Source: Epiperipatus broadwayi (Eukaryota; Onychophora; Udeonychophora; Euonychophora; Peripatidae). From it: a stretch of 64,000 nt of DNA. The stretch is from positions 2,415,072 to 2,479,071 of the forward strand of contig JAQFVV010006309.1 in assembly GCA_028023455.1 (NCBI GenBank), written 5' to 3'. The position numbers were made by a program, and so were the translations under genes. Below, piece by piece: positions 14,284-25,712 of the stretch (positions are counted from its first letter, which is position 1; every line of letters starts with the position of its first letter). Under the pieces are notes generated by a model. That model had not been told where the DNA came from. It searched no databases and worked only from the letters and a program-made list of their open reading frames with translations.

Positions 14284-14439
14284 ATAATTCATTAAAATGT
14301 TAAAACCAAATGCCGTTTATATGCACAGAAAGATTTGTTTACTAGAAGTGAAAAAATGATTTAAAACTACAGTTTTAAACTAAAAGATTGATTTTTTCTA
14401 AAATATAAATTTATTATTGTTACTATTGTTGCATGGTGA

Positions 14440-14965
14440 TTAGTTGGATGTTAGAATGGGGGGGGGTAATTCTTTGTTTCAATGGTTGTGTATCTGTATT
14501 GAAGATCCTGAGCATGGTTTGTTGCTTGTTGTATTGATATTTTTCTAGAGGGTCTTATGGGATGAGTTAAACTTGAAGTTTTTGGTCCTAGGCAGTTGTG
14601 GTATAGTGAATAAGTTCCATGTATCTTCTTACCAGGCTTTGGTAGTGAGTATTTCATCTCTTTTCTTCATTTTCATTAGTTTTTGTATGAAATAAGTGTC
14701 CTCATTCAGGGGTGTCGTTGTAAACTTTTCACACACCTAACTGTCCAAATAGCATATGTTAAGAATATCCAGAGTCTAATCATTGCTATTGTTCTGGTTT
14801 TTAGGCAGTCTTTTAATGAGAGAATTTTATATTAATCGATTTTTGAGTGTTCGTAGATAATTTTTCTGATATTTCTCAGCCCTTAGATCACATTAAGACC
14901 ACAACAAATTACTATGCCATTTTGTAGAAAGGACCTGTAGGAAATATTTAATGAAGTATTTAAGA
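14440..14965. other. Unclassified segment of higher complexity
   Basis: This half-kilobase has more G and C than its surroundings and normal word complexity. A 68-codon frame exists on the - strand (14451-14657), but I recognise no domain in it. It could be an old repeat copy or a decayed exon. No call is made. Confidence 0.35.
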
Positions 14966-16099
14966 TATTTAGTTAAGATATAAAAGGATCAAAGCCCCAT
15001 AACCATTATTTGAATACCAGTCTATTTTGAATTCTAATTATTGTCTTACTTTTATATGATTTTAGTGTGTTAACTATGCTTTGTTCATCCATATTTTAAA
15101 AAGCATGCGTTAGACTTTTTTTAAAAAAGACAAAACAAAAACTTCATTAAAATATATATATATAGTATTTATTTAAATTATTTTGATTGTATGTTTAAAT
15201 ATGTTTATCTAGATTATATTTGATTATCATTAAATATTAATATACAGATATATATATATATATAATTTTTTTAATAATATGAAATATCTTACTAGTTTCT
15301 AAATCATTTTTTGATTATATGAGAAATGGCATAAATTTTTAATTTTATTGTACGTACCAGACCTGAATTTATAAGAACATCTGTAGGTTAGATAACTTCT
15401 CATCTTTTATTCATTTATTTTATCAAATGTTCATTTGCATATGTAACATTTTTTATATTTCTGTATCTTTTTTTTATTTTTGTCTTTCAAATTTTGAATA
15501 TCACATGTTATAGTGGAATTTTATTTTTTCATATTAAATTCACATATTTTATTATTTTTTTAAATCTTTAAATATTATTAAATTTAAATTTTGCAAACCT
15601 GACTTGTGATTAAAATATTACTGTTTCTAACTTTATCATTTAGACTAAAAAACGTATGAATAAAAACTAATAAATTGACATCATTTATAAAATGAGATCT
15701 AATAAATAAATTATTGGAAAATATGGTAGTGTTATAAATTAAATTTTTAATTTCAATTTTTAATGCATAAATGCATCATTAAAATTAATTTTAAGTAGCA
15801 AATATTGTTGCAGGATTTTGTGATTTTTGTTGACCTATCGGAGCTGTCTTCCCATTTTTATGTGTTCATTTTGCATGAATTTAAAGTTTCAAGATAACAC
15901 AGCAAGCTGAAAAATGATCTTTCTTTTTTTTTCTTTTTTTAAACCATCAAAATTGATAAATTTTCTATGAGAGTTTAACACTTCTTCTACTAAAGCAATT
16001 GTTTCACATTAAAATAAAGAACAATGGTACAAATTACTAGTTTTGTCACAAAACTGAAATAATTTTTTATATATTCAATCTTGCATTATAACATTTTTA
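14966..16099. other. AT-rich stretch without recognised gene
   Basis: AT-rich with short TA tracts near 15150 and 15250. Nothing recognised. Confidence 0.5.
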
Positions 16100-16117
16100 A
16101 TACTAGAGTGAATATGT

Positions 16118-16222
16118 CAAGCATTGGTGGTCGAGAGGTCAGCGACAGCTGCTTTACAAGCAGTTGTCCCGGGTTAGTGAGTTCGCTTCCTGGCTGATGC
16201 TATGACACATGAGAAAAAAAAT
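16118..16222 (+). mobile_element. tRNA-derived SINE, copy 1
   Basis: The first 80 nt (16121-16200) fold like a tRNA. The acceptor strands GCATTGG and CTGATGC pair over 7 bp including G-T pairs. An A-box-like TGGTCGAGAGG follows. The anticodon arm has a 6-bp stem and loop TTTACAA (anticodon TAC, Val-type). A B-box-like GAGTTCGCTTCC follows. The tRNA part is followed by TATGACACATGAG and an A run. The flanks ATACTAGAGTGAATATGT and ATACTAGAATAAATATGT (16100-16117, 16223-16240) match at 16 of 18 positions, which is a clear target-site duplication. It is a short, nearly tail-less SINE. Confidence 0.85.
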
Positions 16223-16240
16223 ATACTAGAATAAATATGT

Positions 16241-17294
16241 GTATTTTTCTGCAAAAAAATGAATTCATTTGATGTGTAGTCTATTTTTTGTATTTTTTTT
16301 TTTTAAAACACATCAAATTACATTCTGAACTAAAATTTAATTATATATTTTTTAAATTTATAAATTAAAAAGAATAGGACATGCATTTAACCTATATTTT
16401 AAATAATTACCTTCTCATACTTTTTAAGATGGATAATAATAAAATATTCATGATGTCACCTTCAATTTGATTAAGATATTAAGATTAACCACCCATTATT
16501 ATTGTAATTTTTGATAATATTCTTAAACAAAATGTAAATGCTAATTAATTATTAAAATTAATTATGTTTGGATTATCTTTTTGTCTTAATTAGTTAATAC
16601 AACTAATTTAATTCACAATTTATTTTTAAAAAGGTAATTAAATAATCATGTATAAAAACATAAAATATAAAACAAATTTATTAATTGAATTGTATCATAT
16701 CAAGTCATGGTATAGTTTTCAAATAAAAACTAAAATTTTTTATTGGACTTAATAATGACATATATCAACTAAAACTTATTATTTAAATGTAATCATTTGA
16801 ATTTAAGTTTACTATCATTTTTCATTTTCCTCAGAAATAAAGAATTTCAGAAAATAATAGAAAATGGTATAAAATCTGATAGTATTATGAAAACCAAATG
16901 AAGTGAATTTGTTTTTCACAAAATGTACAAAAAAATAAGACATATGATATGTATATGTATGATAGATAATTGGTTTCTTTTTAAAATAGTATTTTCCAAA
17001 GTGGAATAGGATTTATAGGTTGATTTTTTTAATGAATTTTTTATTATAAAAGTTATATATAAAAAAGACAGAAAATGAAGGCTTGAAAAATTTATATATT
17101 GAGAAATGAAATAAATTGTAGATATTTTCAGAATATATTCAATGTTAATAATGACATTTTTGCATTATATTAAAATGAAATGTCTTGATAAATTTCAGAA
17201 AGTAAAACTATTTTAATTATAAAAATAAAATAAAATTTATCTGGTGCAATATTAATAGTTATATTTTTGTATGTTAGTTTCTAAAAGAAATTAG

Positions 17295-17341
<47 letters not shown>

Positions 17342-18030
17342 TTTGTGCATGCACTGTATACATATGTGTATACTTTGGACAAATTATTCTGTCATATATA
17401 TATATTTTCTTTTAACTTAATGATGTTATTATTAAATAAAGAAAAAAAAAATTGTATAATCTAGTGTATATATTATTAGGAAAAAATACATTATTCTTAA
17501 ATGAATGCATTCTATCAAGAACTTGTATTTGAATAAAGTAAAATGTTCTAACTTTTTATTTAAAAAAAACTAATATTATTAATAATTGATAAGGGCTATT
17601 ATATGTCATTTTAATCAAAATTTTATGTAAAATTATTTAAATTTAATATAAAAAGTCCTATATTAATACTTATAAAAATTCACAATTTATGAATAAATTT
17701 AAAGTTAATAATTCAATATCTTGAAAATATTTAAATTCTTTATTTTTTATATTTATTTTATAGTGATTATATCTTTAAGCATTATTGTTTTTTATGCTAT
17801 GATAGGTCCATGGCACATATACTTTATCTTTAATATTAAGCAATCTAATGTTAGGGTGAAAATATCTTCAAACCAGTGCACAAAAAAGACTATGGTGTAT
17901 TAGTAATCAATTTGTTAAGTCAAAGTAGTTTGATAATAACTACTGAACTGCTGAATTTAAATAAATAATTTATTAATAATTATATATTGGACTATCTCTA
18001 TAATCTAATATTAAATGTCTTTAGAAAAAA
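16241..18030. other. AT-rich stretch with a TA/CA microsatellite
   Basis: AT-rich DNA without a recognised gene. A compound (TA)n(CA)n microsatellite occupies about 17296-17341. Confidence 0.5.
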
Positions 18031-18034
18031 ATTG

Positions 18035-18112
18035 ATCAATATCAGTACTAGCATGAGAATTGAATTCAGATCTTAAAATTCATGAATATTGAATTTAAAA
18101 TGACACTCTAAC
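18035..18112 (-). mobile_element. Decayed tRNA-like (SINE head) sequence
   Basis: On the - strand it reads AATTGGTTAGAGTGTCATTT like a tRNA D arm/A box and ends with a B-box-like GAATTCAATTCTC. It faces the similar sequence at 18118-18200. Too decayed to be a functional tRNA. Confidence 0.45.
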
Positions 18113-18117
18113 CAATT

Positions 18118-18200
18118 AGGGCATTGGTTGGTAAGAGCATCGCATTAAATTCAGTATTACCATAGGTTCAGCTTTGATTTCCATGATAGTACTGTCACTG
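18118..18200 (+). mobile_element. Decayed tRNA-like (SINE head) sequence
   Basis: GGTTGGTAAGAGCATCGCA matches a tRNA D arm/A box, and GGTTCAGCTTTGATTTCC about 30 nt later resembles a B box with an enlarged loop. Together with 18035-18112 it forms a head-to-head pair about 5 bp apart. Confidence 0.45.
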
Positions 18201-18410
18201 GTTAGGTCGGCAATATCAATAGAAGAGAGAAATAATACTACCAAAACATTGTGTTATATGTGGATGTGTGTGCTATTATTAACAGCTGAATGTTTTAGAT
18301 AAATTTAAATAAAGTTTGAATTTTTTTAAAGATATTTTAACATTTAATATTAAATCATGGAAATAGTCTGATATATTTATTATTATTATATATTATTATT
18401 ATTATTATTA

Positions 18411-18910
18411 NNNNNNNNNNNNNNNNNNNNNNNNNNNNNNNNNNNNNNNNNNNNNNNNNNNNNNNNNNNNNNNNNNNNNNNNNNNNNNNNNNNNNNNNNN
18501 NNNNNNNNNNNNNNNNNNNNNNNNNNNNNNNNNNNNNNNNNNNNNNNNNNNNNNNNNNNNNNNNNNNNNNNNNNNNNNNNNNNNNNNNNNNNNNNNNNNN
18601 NNNNNNNNNNNNNNNNNNNNNNNNNNNNNNNNNNNNNNNNNNNNNNNNNNNNNNNNNNNNNNNNNNNNNNNNNNNNNNNNNNNNNNNNNNNNNNNNNNNN
18701 NNNNNNNNNNNNNNNNNNNNNNNNNNNNNNNNNNNNNNNNNNNNNNNNNNNNNNNNNNNNNNNNNNNNNNNNNNNNNNNNNNNNNNNNNNNNNNNNNNNN
18801 NNNNNNNNNNNNNNNNNNNNNNNNNNNNNNNNNNNNNNNNNNNNNNNNNNNNNNNNNNNNNNNNNNNNNNNNNNNNNNNNNNNNNNNNNNNNNNNNNNNN
18901 NNNNNNNNNN
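18411..18910. other. Assembly gap (500 N)
   Basis: Exactly 500 N. The left edge is an (ATT)n microsatellite (about 18378-18410), the likely reason the assembly broke here. The round size suggests a placeholder length. Confidence 0.98.
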
Positions 18911-19159
18911 GTTTGTATAATAAAAAACTTTTTTTTTTTTAAATTTTGTATTTTTTTAGAAAAGTAATAAAAAATTTAACCCCCCCCCCCCCTCCATAAA
19001 CATCTGTGATAACTAGAAAAAATAAATTAATTTATGTATGATTGATTAGATTTTGTTTTCATTCAGTTTCTTTTTTTTTTAATTGGGTAAAAATGAGATG
19101 AAAAAATAAATAAAAATTGTTTATATTAATTAAAAGTTTAAACTCTTATTATTTTGTCA

Positions 19160-19258
19160 TTACAAATTTTCCTGGCAGACCACCACAGACCTGTAAAAAA
19201 CTTCTGCATCCCGACACCTGTCCGTGGACCAAGGGTTGAAGACCAATGCTCTCAACAT
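19160..19258 (-). mobile_element. hAT-like element terminal fragment
   Basis: On the - strand it reads GGTCTTCAACCCTTGGTCCA, then GGACAGGTGTCGG and GGTCTGTGGTGGTCTG. This resembles the subterminal region of many hAT elements (CAGTGGTCTTCAACC...GGTCCACGGACCGGTG). No matching right end or transposase frame was found. Confidence 0.45.
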
Positions 19259-19261
19259 ATG

Positions 19262-21218
19262 GCACTATTTGCTTAACTCATTATAGGTACAAGTGACAGT
19301 ACATAAGATCCTTATCTACACTAATACTTATAAATAAAAGAATATAACGTAATGTTAGGAAATTTCTCTACTAAACAACAATATTTCTGGAAATTTTAAT
19401 TTTCCCACAAACATAATTCATTATATAAAATAGTCTTCATGTGAATCTTAATTTATTTATGTTAATAATCAAATAATAATTCTTTTAAATATACTCATTT
19501 TGTACATTCCCTTGAGATATCTTAAAGCATTTCATTAGTAGAGCAAAGACTAAAATTGAAATTGATAAAACATAAGAAACTTATAACATATTATATTTTT
19601 ATATGATCTATAATACTAATTACTATTAATTGTCTCCAAAATACATTTAATCCACACATACTCTTAATTTGTAAGTGCTAAAATTATATTAATACAATTG
19701 AAATATTTACTCTTTTTTTTTTATATAGTGAGAACTTTATTTAACAAAGACAACTGAACATAATGATAAATAAACATATATGATAAATATGTATATATAT
19801 CTTATAATTTAAAGTTCAATTAAAGTATTTTTAAAAAGTCCAATATTTTTATCCTGGTATGATCTTTTCAAATGTTTTAAAATGATTAAAATTCTTGGGT
19901 GTTTTAACTGTGAAATCATAGAGAACAGAGAATTCATCTATATAAGATATTAGATTATGATGAAAATTTGTTTTTAAATGAAATCTATTAATGACAATTT
20001 TTTTAAATATGCAAGAAAATCACATAAGTTATTTACTTTATTTCTGAAGATATGAAAAAGATAATTAGCAATCTCCTGGTAAGTGAAATTCATCAATTAT
20101 AGCATTTCTTTAAAAATATATACAAAGAGAAAGTCCATTAGGTTAAAATCTGATTTATTAATAAATATCTAATATGCAAGTATTTATGTGAAAACGTTTA
20201 AGTAACCTTAGAAACAGATAAAGTAAGTAATAGCATTTCAAAATAGCTTAAACAAAGGATAACCTGAATTCGTTTTTCTTTTTAAATTTAATTTAACAAA
20301 ATTTTTAAGTTTCATTTTGTTAATCATGCACTTTAAGATGATAAATATATTTAGCTGTTTTGATTATTTATTTGGACAATTTAGAGAGGCATGCATTTTG
20401 CCACACATATTTTTTCCTCCATTATCATCATAATTCATGATGACAAGATTACTAATTTAAATTCAGGCTTTGTGCAATTTTCCTGTAGATAGATTGCAAG
20501 AAAGAGAAAGATTCCTCTCAGGTAGGAGTAGTTATAGATTATGATCACACGGCTAGGGTCATCATAATATTTGCTCAAATTGTCCCATTCTTTTAGCATT
20601 TTATGTGAAAGATTTCTGGAATTCCTAAGATATGATCTGCTGATGACTTTTTGAAGTTTTGAAGAAATTTGAATGCACAGTACAGTGATCTTAAAATTGC
20701 AAATAATATTTTAAAATATATTGCAAATAAAATATTATGACCTCTAATAAAAAGGATATACACATTATAATGTTAAAATAAATATTAAAATAAATCATTT
20801 TGATTTATTTACCGTTCTTATTGTAAATTACATTTTATTACAAATAATAATTTTAGCTAAATATTTTAGACGTTTCTTTAAATTCAAACATGTCAAAGAA
20901 ACCTAAACATTCATACATTCACATACATATTCAAATATTATGTTAAAAGTTCATGAACTATTGAGTACAGTTTTACTATTATGCATATAATAGAATAAAT
21001 ATTGCTTTACTGATCCTATTTTAATTAATTTATTCATATATTGATTGTATTATATATTTTTATCATTGTGTTATTGTTTCAAAAGCTAATTTTATGCATG
21101 TGTGTGTTTATAATCAAATATAAAACTGCAATTTTTTTAAATTGTTACAACTATTTGAAAAGGTTGTCAAAAAAATATGGGAGGACGTTTTGAATTGTGT
21201 TTTATAAGATAGCTGAAT
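19262..21218. other. AT-rich stretch with one unclassified patch
   Basis: Mostly AT-rich. The part at about 20385-20695 is more complex, with ordinary codon-like words on the - strand but many stops. I could not assign it to any family. Confidence 0.4.
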
Positions 21219-21229
21219 TTATAATGTTA

Positions 21230-21339
21230 GTCAAGCATTGGTGGTCGAGTGGTCAGCACAACTGCCTTACAATCAGTTGTCCCAGGTTAGCGGATTCACT
21301 TCCCAGCCAATGCTATGATACATGAAGAAAAAAAAAATC
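21230..21339 (+). mobile_element. tRNA-derived SINE, copy 2
   Basis: Same family as 16118-16222. The acceptor stem is perfect here (GCATTGG with CCAATGC). The A box is TGGTCGAGTGG, the anticodon loop CTTACAA (TAC), and the B-box region GGATTCACTTCC. The tail is TATGATACATGAAG plus A10. The 10-bp flanks TATAATGTTA at 21220-21229 and 21340-21349 are an exact target-site duplication. The (AAT)n tract follows directly, which suggests the microsatellite grew beside the SINE tail. Confidence 0.88.
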
Positions 21340-21349
21340 TATAATGTTA

Positions 21350-21539
<190 letters not shown>

Positions 21540-22159
21540 GTATTAGAAATAATAGTATAATAATAATTATTTGAAGTTATGTTTATTATTATTATTATTA
21601 ATTTAGACATGCCAAATAACTTTCATAATATATATATATATTAGCAATTATATTGGCCATGCCAATGTTATATTATTGTATTTTCAAAAATATACTGTGA
21701 GATATTTATTTAATTAATTTTCTATTTTATTAAAAATAAAATATGTTGAATTTATTGTAGGGATGGCACCAAAAGATTTATAAAAAGACAGTTAAAGTAT
21801 TGATATGTAAATCAAGTGGAAAAATATTAAAATAAAATAGATTTTTTTAAATTCTCTCTCCCATTTTTCTTTAATGCAGGGAAAAAAAAAAGAAAGCAAA
21901 ATAAATTGGCTATTAAATAATTTTTTTTATATGTAAGAAGTGAAAATTATTGTTTTTCATTGAAGAGATGAAAAGATTCATTGTACTGAGGTTTATACAG
22001 AAAATAAATTACTAGGTTGAAGTAAATAATTCATTGGTTCCAACTCTAGTGCAATTATTTAATCTACATTTCTTCCCAACTAGTTTTAAAACTACTACTA
22101 ATGAATAAACCTCCATAAATGGATAGTTAAGAATAAATAAGGATATGAATGCCTTATAT

Positions 22160-22652
22160 CAGGGGTGGCAATTGTTTTGGCTCGGGGGCCACAGAGGTTG
22201 GCAGAGGGCCACATCGGAGGTTGTTTTGTGGAAGTGAAGGTTAACTGAGGGTCCACCTTTCTTTCATGACACAATAAATACACTGCTTTATTCCCTGTAT
22301 TACCAAAGGAATGTGTGTTTGTCCTTTCTTCATTAAACACATGACATTCATCACCGATTTTATATCTTTTTGGAGGGTTCATGGTTTCACTAAAGTTGGA
22401 AATGTATATATTTGCTAATGCAAATACAAAATTTTAATTAATCAGATCAACTGGAAAAGCACTGCACATCGTATCTATACTGTGCATGTGTATTGATGTG
22501 GCCATCCTAGTGGAAAATATGAGATGAATCTTCGGTCGTTCATGGGAAGGAAATCTCAGTCGAAGCTGGATTTTTCTGATTGTCTTGGTGGGCCACATAA
22601 AAACTCTTAGCAGGCTGAATGTGGCCCTTGGGCCACTATTTGCCCACCCCTG
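22160..22652 (-). mobile_element. Non-autonomous hAT transposon
   Basis: The ends are inverted (CAGGGGTGGCAA on the left, CAGGGGTGGGCAAA read from the right). They are flanked by an exact 8-bp duplication, CCTTATAT, at 22152-22159 and 22653-22660. CAGGGGTGG termini with 8-bp duplications are characteristic of hAT elements. The body is 493 bp and contains the start of a transposase-like frame on the - strand, so this is an internally deleted derivative. The perfect target duplication points to a fairly recent insertion. Confidence 0.88.
22250..22382 (-). pseudogene. Truncated hAT transposase N-terminus
   Basis: A start codon at 22382 opens a frame containing CHVFNEERTNTHSF and then NKAVYLLCHERK. 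This resembles the beginning of hAT-family proteins, where VFNEEWTNTYFF is followed by a CLVC-type zinc-binding segment. The first cysteine of the usual C..C pair is Leu here. After about residue 45 the similarity stops and the frame runs into subterminal repeat sequence. The catalytic domain is missing, so the element cannot encode transposase. Recognition is by motif only. Confidence 0.6.
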
Positions 22653-22660
22653 CCTTATAT

Positions 22661-23555
22661 AATTAGTTTTAGTGTTTTATTTAAGGTTATTGAAAAGAAA
22701 AAAAAATATTGAAGAGATGAAGAGTTTTTTCTGTATAGTGGTAAAACATTTTGAAGCCAGAATTGTTAATGCTTTGATATTGTTTTGTTATTTATGAATA
22801 TTCAAAATAAATAAAGGAAAATAATATTAAATAATGAAAACTATTTTCAAATTTGTTAAAAATGATATTATTTTCTTATGCATAAAAGAATGATAGAAAT
22901 ATAATATTGGAACTTGAATTCTTTGGTATATAAACTATATAATATTCTACAATAATAAAGTATTTAAATTATTTTCAGAAATCTAGAAATTAATAAATAA
23001 AGATAATTTGTTTTGTATATGAAAAGTTATAATGTGAAATTGAAAAGAAAAAAAGCATTCGAACTTTTATTGTGATCTTTGAAGTGAAAAGTATTCAAGA
23101 AAGGAAATTCCCAATGAAGATTCTAATGATTTATTTCATTACTTATTAATCAATTTATTATTTTATTTTTCTCATTAATAAATTGTTTTTATTTACAAAC
23201 TTATTATTATTTCATACATTCATTAAAATAATAATGGAATAAAAATATTTTATTATTTCATGAGAAACACACAATTGTGTACAACTTATATATAACCCTT
23301 GCTAATAAAATAAAGGAATAAATACTACCCACATGACCTATAGTATAATCCCTCACATCCCTGAGAACTCTTATTTGTTTAGATACATTTTTTGAAATCA
23401 AAAATTAATATACTTCTGTCAAATGGATTTCTTTCAAATTTTGAACATGTCTTAGAAATCAATTACAATTCAATAGGTCAATGAAATATTTTATGAAACT
23501 GTCAAAACATTACACAAGCATCATTTTGTATAATTATACAGGTTGTTAATAACAG
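22661..23555. other. AT-rich stretch without recognised gene
   Basis: A-rich sequence with nothing recognisable. Confidence 0.5.
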
Positions 23556-23757
23556 TAGCAAACTCTCCCTATTGTAGTGCCACCAAGTGCAAGCTTTCAT
23601 AATGAAGATTCCTCACTGATGAAAGGCACAAGCTAGAAACTAGCCTGGGGATGTTGGATAAGTAGGCACTAGATAGAGATTTTATTCACAAACCTTTTTG
23701 CATCCATTGATTATGAAGGCTTGCACTTGGTGGTACTACTGTAAAAAGAGTTTGCTA
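23556..23757 (+). repeat. HHR-3 element, copy 1 (hairpin-ended, about 200 bp)
   Basis: The ends are inverted (TAGCAAACTCT and AGAGTTTGCTA), followed by inner arms that pair CACCAAGTGCAAGC with GCTTGCACTTGGTG. The interior holds a hammerhead-like core (23610-23651) and then GGCACTAGATAGAGATTTTA and GCATCCATTGATTA. All of these recur in the copy at 52142-52418. No protein frame. Confidence 0.75.
23610..23651 (+). ncRNA. Hammerhead-like motif (HHR-3 copy 1)
   Basis: TCCTCA, CTGATGA, a short helix II (GGC ... GCT with a G-T pair), GAAA, helix III CTAG, then TGGGGA pairing back to TCCTCA. The position that should be U16.1 is C here, so cleavage is doubtful. Confidence 0.5.
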
Positions 23758-24595
23758 AAGAAATATTTTGTGGAAGTACAGTACCTTCATTTGTTTATTA
23801 TGGAGGTGTTGGTGGACTGAACTTCAAATACGTTGACATGTAATTCAGTAAATTTTCAGTGATGTGTATGAGGTGGTATATGTATATTTTAGACTAAAAA
23901 GTGTTTTAGAATCAGTTAAAATAGAAATAAAACAAATCTCGATCTCTTTGGTACTAGTAAAAGTTTCTTTTTAAAAAAAAAATATATGAAATTTTATATT
24001 CTTTTGATTTAAAAGCTGATTTTTTTTTTAAAAAAAATTATTTCTCAAGAAACAAAATAATATTGTTAACCATCTCTAACACGCACAATTTTCTTTCATA
24101 TATTAAACAGAATATGATGTTTTAATCTCCATTTTAAATTCTGAATTGGAATAATTACTAAAAATATCTAAATATTAAAAAATTAAAATTAATATATATA
24201 TAAGTATTTTATAATAAATGTTTTCATTTTTGTGCAAATTGTAAAAACCTAAAAGTAATACATAATATTTTATAATAAGTGTTTTTATTTACTGTGGACT
24301 ACAAAGCCAAAATATATTTTTTTAATATAATGAATACTTTACCATCTTTTAAATATTCGTTTTATTACAATCAACTATATGAAAGCTTTAAAAAATTAGC
24401 ATTTTTTAAATATTTAATATTCTCTATTAATTATTTGTTTGTTTGATAAATGATTCGATTTTTTATATTTGTGATTTTAATATTGTTTTTTGTTGTTGTC
24501 GTTACTTTTTTGCCACATGCAGTCGTACGCTCTAACTAATAGTAGATTTCTGTTAACATTTTGCATCGATTCCCAACAGACAAATAAAATAAAAC
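23758..24595. other. AT-rich stretch without recognised gene
   Basis: AT-rich, with poly-A/T patches near 23970-24050. Confidence 0.5.
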
Positions 24596-24602
24596 TCTTA
24601 CT

Positions 24603-25020
24603 TTGAGTAAATATTTGAAAACCAGGCACTCTTCACAAACCTGGTGCTTTAATTGTAAATATAGGGGATTTAAACTGAGACTTTCAAGCACCCACCAACG
24701 ATCTACACTATCTCATACAACTGATACACATGACCACACACATGAAGAAAAGATAAATAATCACCAATATCCATATTTTATGCTAAACCAGCACTCATCA
24801 GTTGGTCCAGATTATCATCTCTCTCATGCACACACATATATATATATAATCAGTGCTCAGTTTATATTAAAATAACAAATCTTCACACTTTAATGGACAG
24901 GCTTCAATCTTTTCCAACTTTTCAGCCATCTATAACATTAAAAATCTGATAATGGAAAGCCAAATCTCATGCTGATGCCAACACTACTGCCAAGCCCATG
25001 TTGACCTGAAGTCACTCTGA
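24603..25020 (-). repeat. HHR-2 family repeat, copy B
   Basis: A nearly full unit on the - strand. It has the GGCATCAGCATGAGATTTGG leader, end segment, GATTTGTTATTTTAATA, the hammerhead at 24757-24815, and a tail ending at an interval that reads ATTTACAATTAAAGCACC. It is followed in tandem by copy C (spacing about 483 bp between ribozymes) and then by inverted copy D. Confidence 0.8.
24757..24815 (-). ncRNA. Type-I hammerhead, core mutated (HHR-2 copy B)
   Basis: Stem I and its internal loop, CTGATGA and helix II (GTGCT/AGCAT) are intact. GAAA has become AAAA, so G12 is lost. Probably inactive. Confidence 0.65.
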
Positions 25021-25088
25021 ACCCTCATGTATAGGACCTTATCCATTTAAATACATAGAAGAGGGATGGGCAGGATACAAGCTTATAT

Positions 25089-25440
25089 GTAAATATTTGA
25101 AAACCAAGCAAACTTCACAAACCTGGAGCTTTAATTGTAAATATAGGGGATTGGAATTCAGACTTTCAAGCACCCACCAACGATCCACACTATCTCATAC
25201 AACTGATACACATAACAAACACACATGTAAAAAAGATAAATAATCACCAATATATGTATTTCATGCTAAACCAGCACTCATCAGTTGGTCCAGATTATCA
25301 TCTCCCACACATAAAATATAATCAGTGCTCAGTTTATATTAAGATAGCAAATCTTCACACTTTAATGAACAGGCTTCAATCTACTCCAACCTCCAACTTT
25401 TCAGCCATCCATATCATTGAACATCTGATAATAAAAGAGT
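25089..25440 (-). repeat. HHR-2 family repeat, copy C
   Basis: Second tandem unit on the - strand, with the same landmarks as copy B. Its ribozyme has an intact core (25240-25298). Confidence 0.8.
25240..25298 (-). ncRNA. Type-I hammerhead ribozyme, core intact (HHR-2 copy C)
   Basis: Read on the - strand. Stem I is ATAAT, loop CTGG, ACCAA paired with TTGGT, G, ATTAT. The core is CTGATGA, helix II is G-TGCT-GGTTT-AGCA-T, then GAAA. Helix III is ATA/TAT, and A is the cleavage-site nucleotide before TTGGT. Every catalytic core position is present. This is the best reference copy of the family. Confidence 0.75.
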
Positions 25441-25712
25441 GACTTCAGGTCAACATGGGCTTGACAGTAATGTTGGCATCAGTATGGGATTTGGCTTTCC
25501 ATTGTCAGATTTTCAATGATAAGGATGGCTGAAAAGTTGGAGGTTGGAATAGATTGAAGTTTGTCCATTAAAGTATGAAGATTTGCTATCTTAATACACA
25601 ACTGAGCACTGATTATATATATGTGTGTGGAAAATGAATAATCTGGACCAACTGACAAGTGCTGGTTTAGCATGAAGTACGTCTATTGGTGATTATTTAT
25701 CTTTTAATATTA
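25441..25712 (+). repeat. HHR-2 family repeat, copy D (inverted)
   Basis: Inverted relative to copies B and C, joined at about 25440. Runs from TGACTTCAGGTCAACATGGG through the end segment and hammerhead to ATTATTTATCTTTT. Truncated after the ribozyme. Confidence 0.78.
25638..25696 (+). ncRNA. Decayed hammerhead (HHR-2 copy D)
   Basis: CTGATGA is CTGACAA here and GAAA is GAAG. Stems are largely kept. Probably inactive. Confidence 0.6.

Noticed and set aside
16121-16200. Functional valine tRNA gene
   Set aside because: The T arm is poorly paired, and the A tail plus target duplications show a SINE insertion.
24603-25673. Repeated frames containing MLNQHSSVGPDYH
   Set aside because: Antisense or shadow reading of the HHR-2 hammerhead region; recurs at every copy, so it reflects the repeat and not a protein family.
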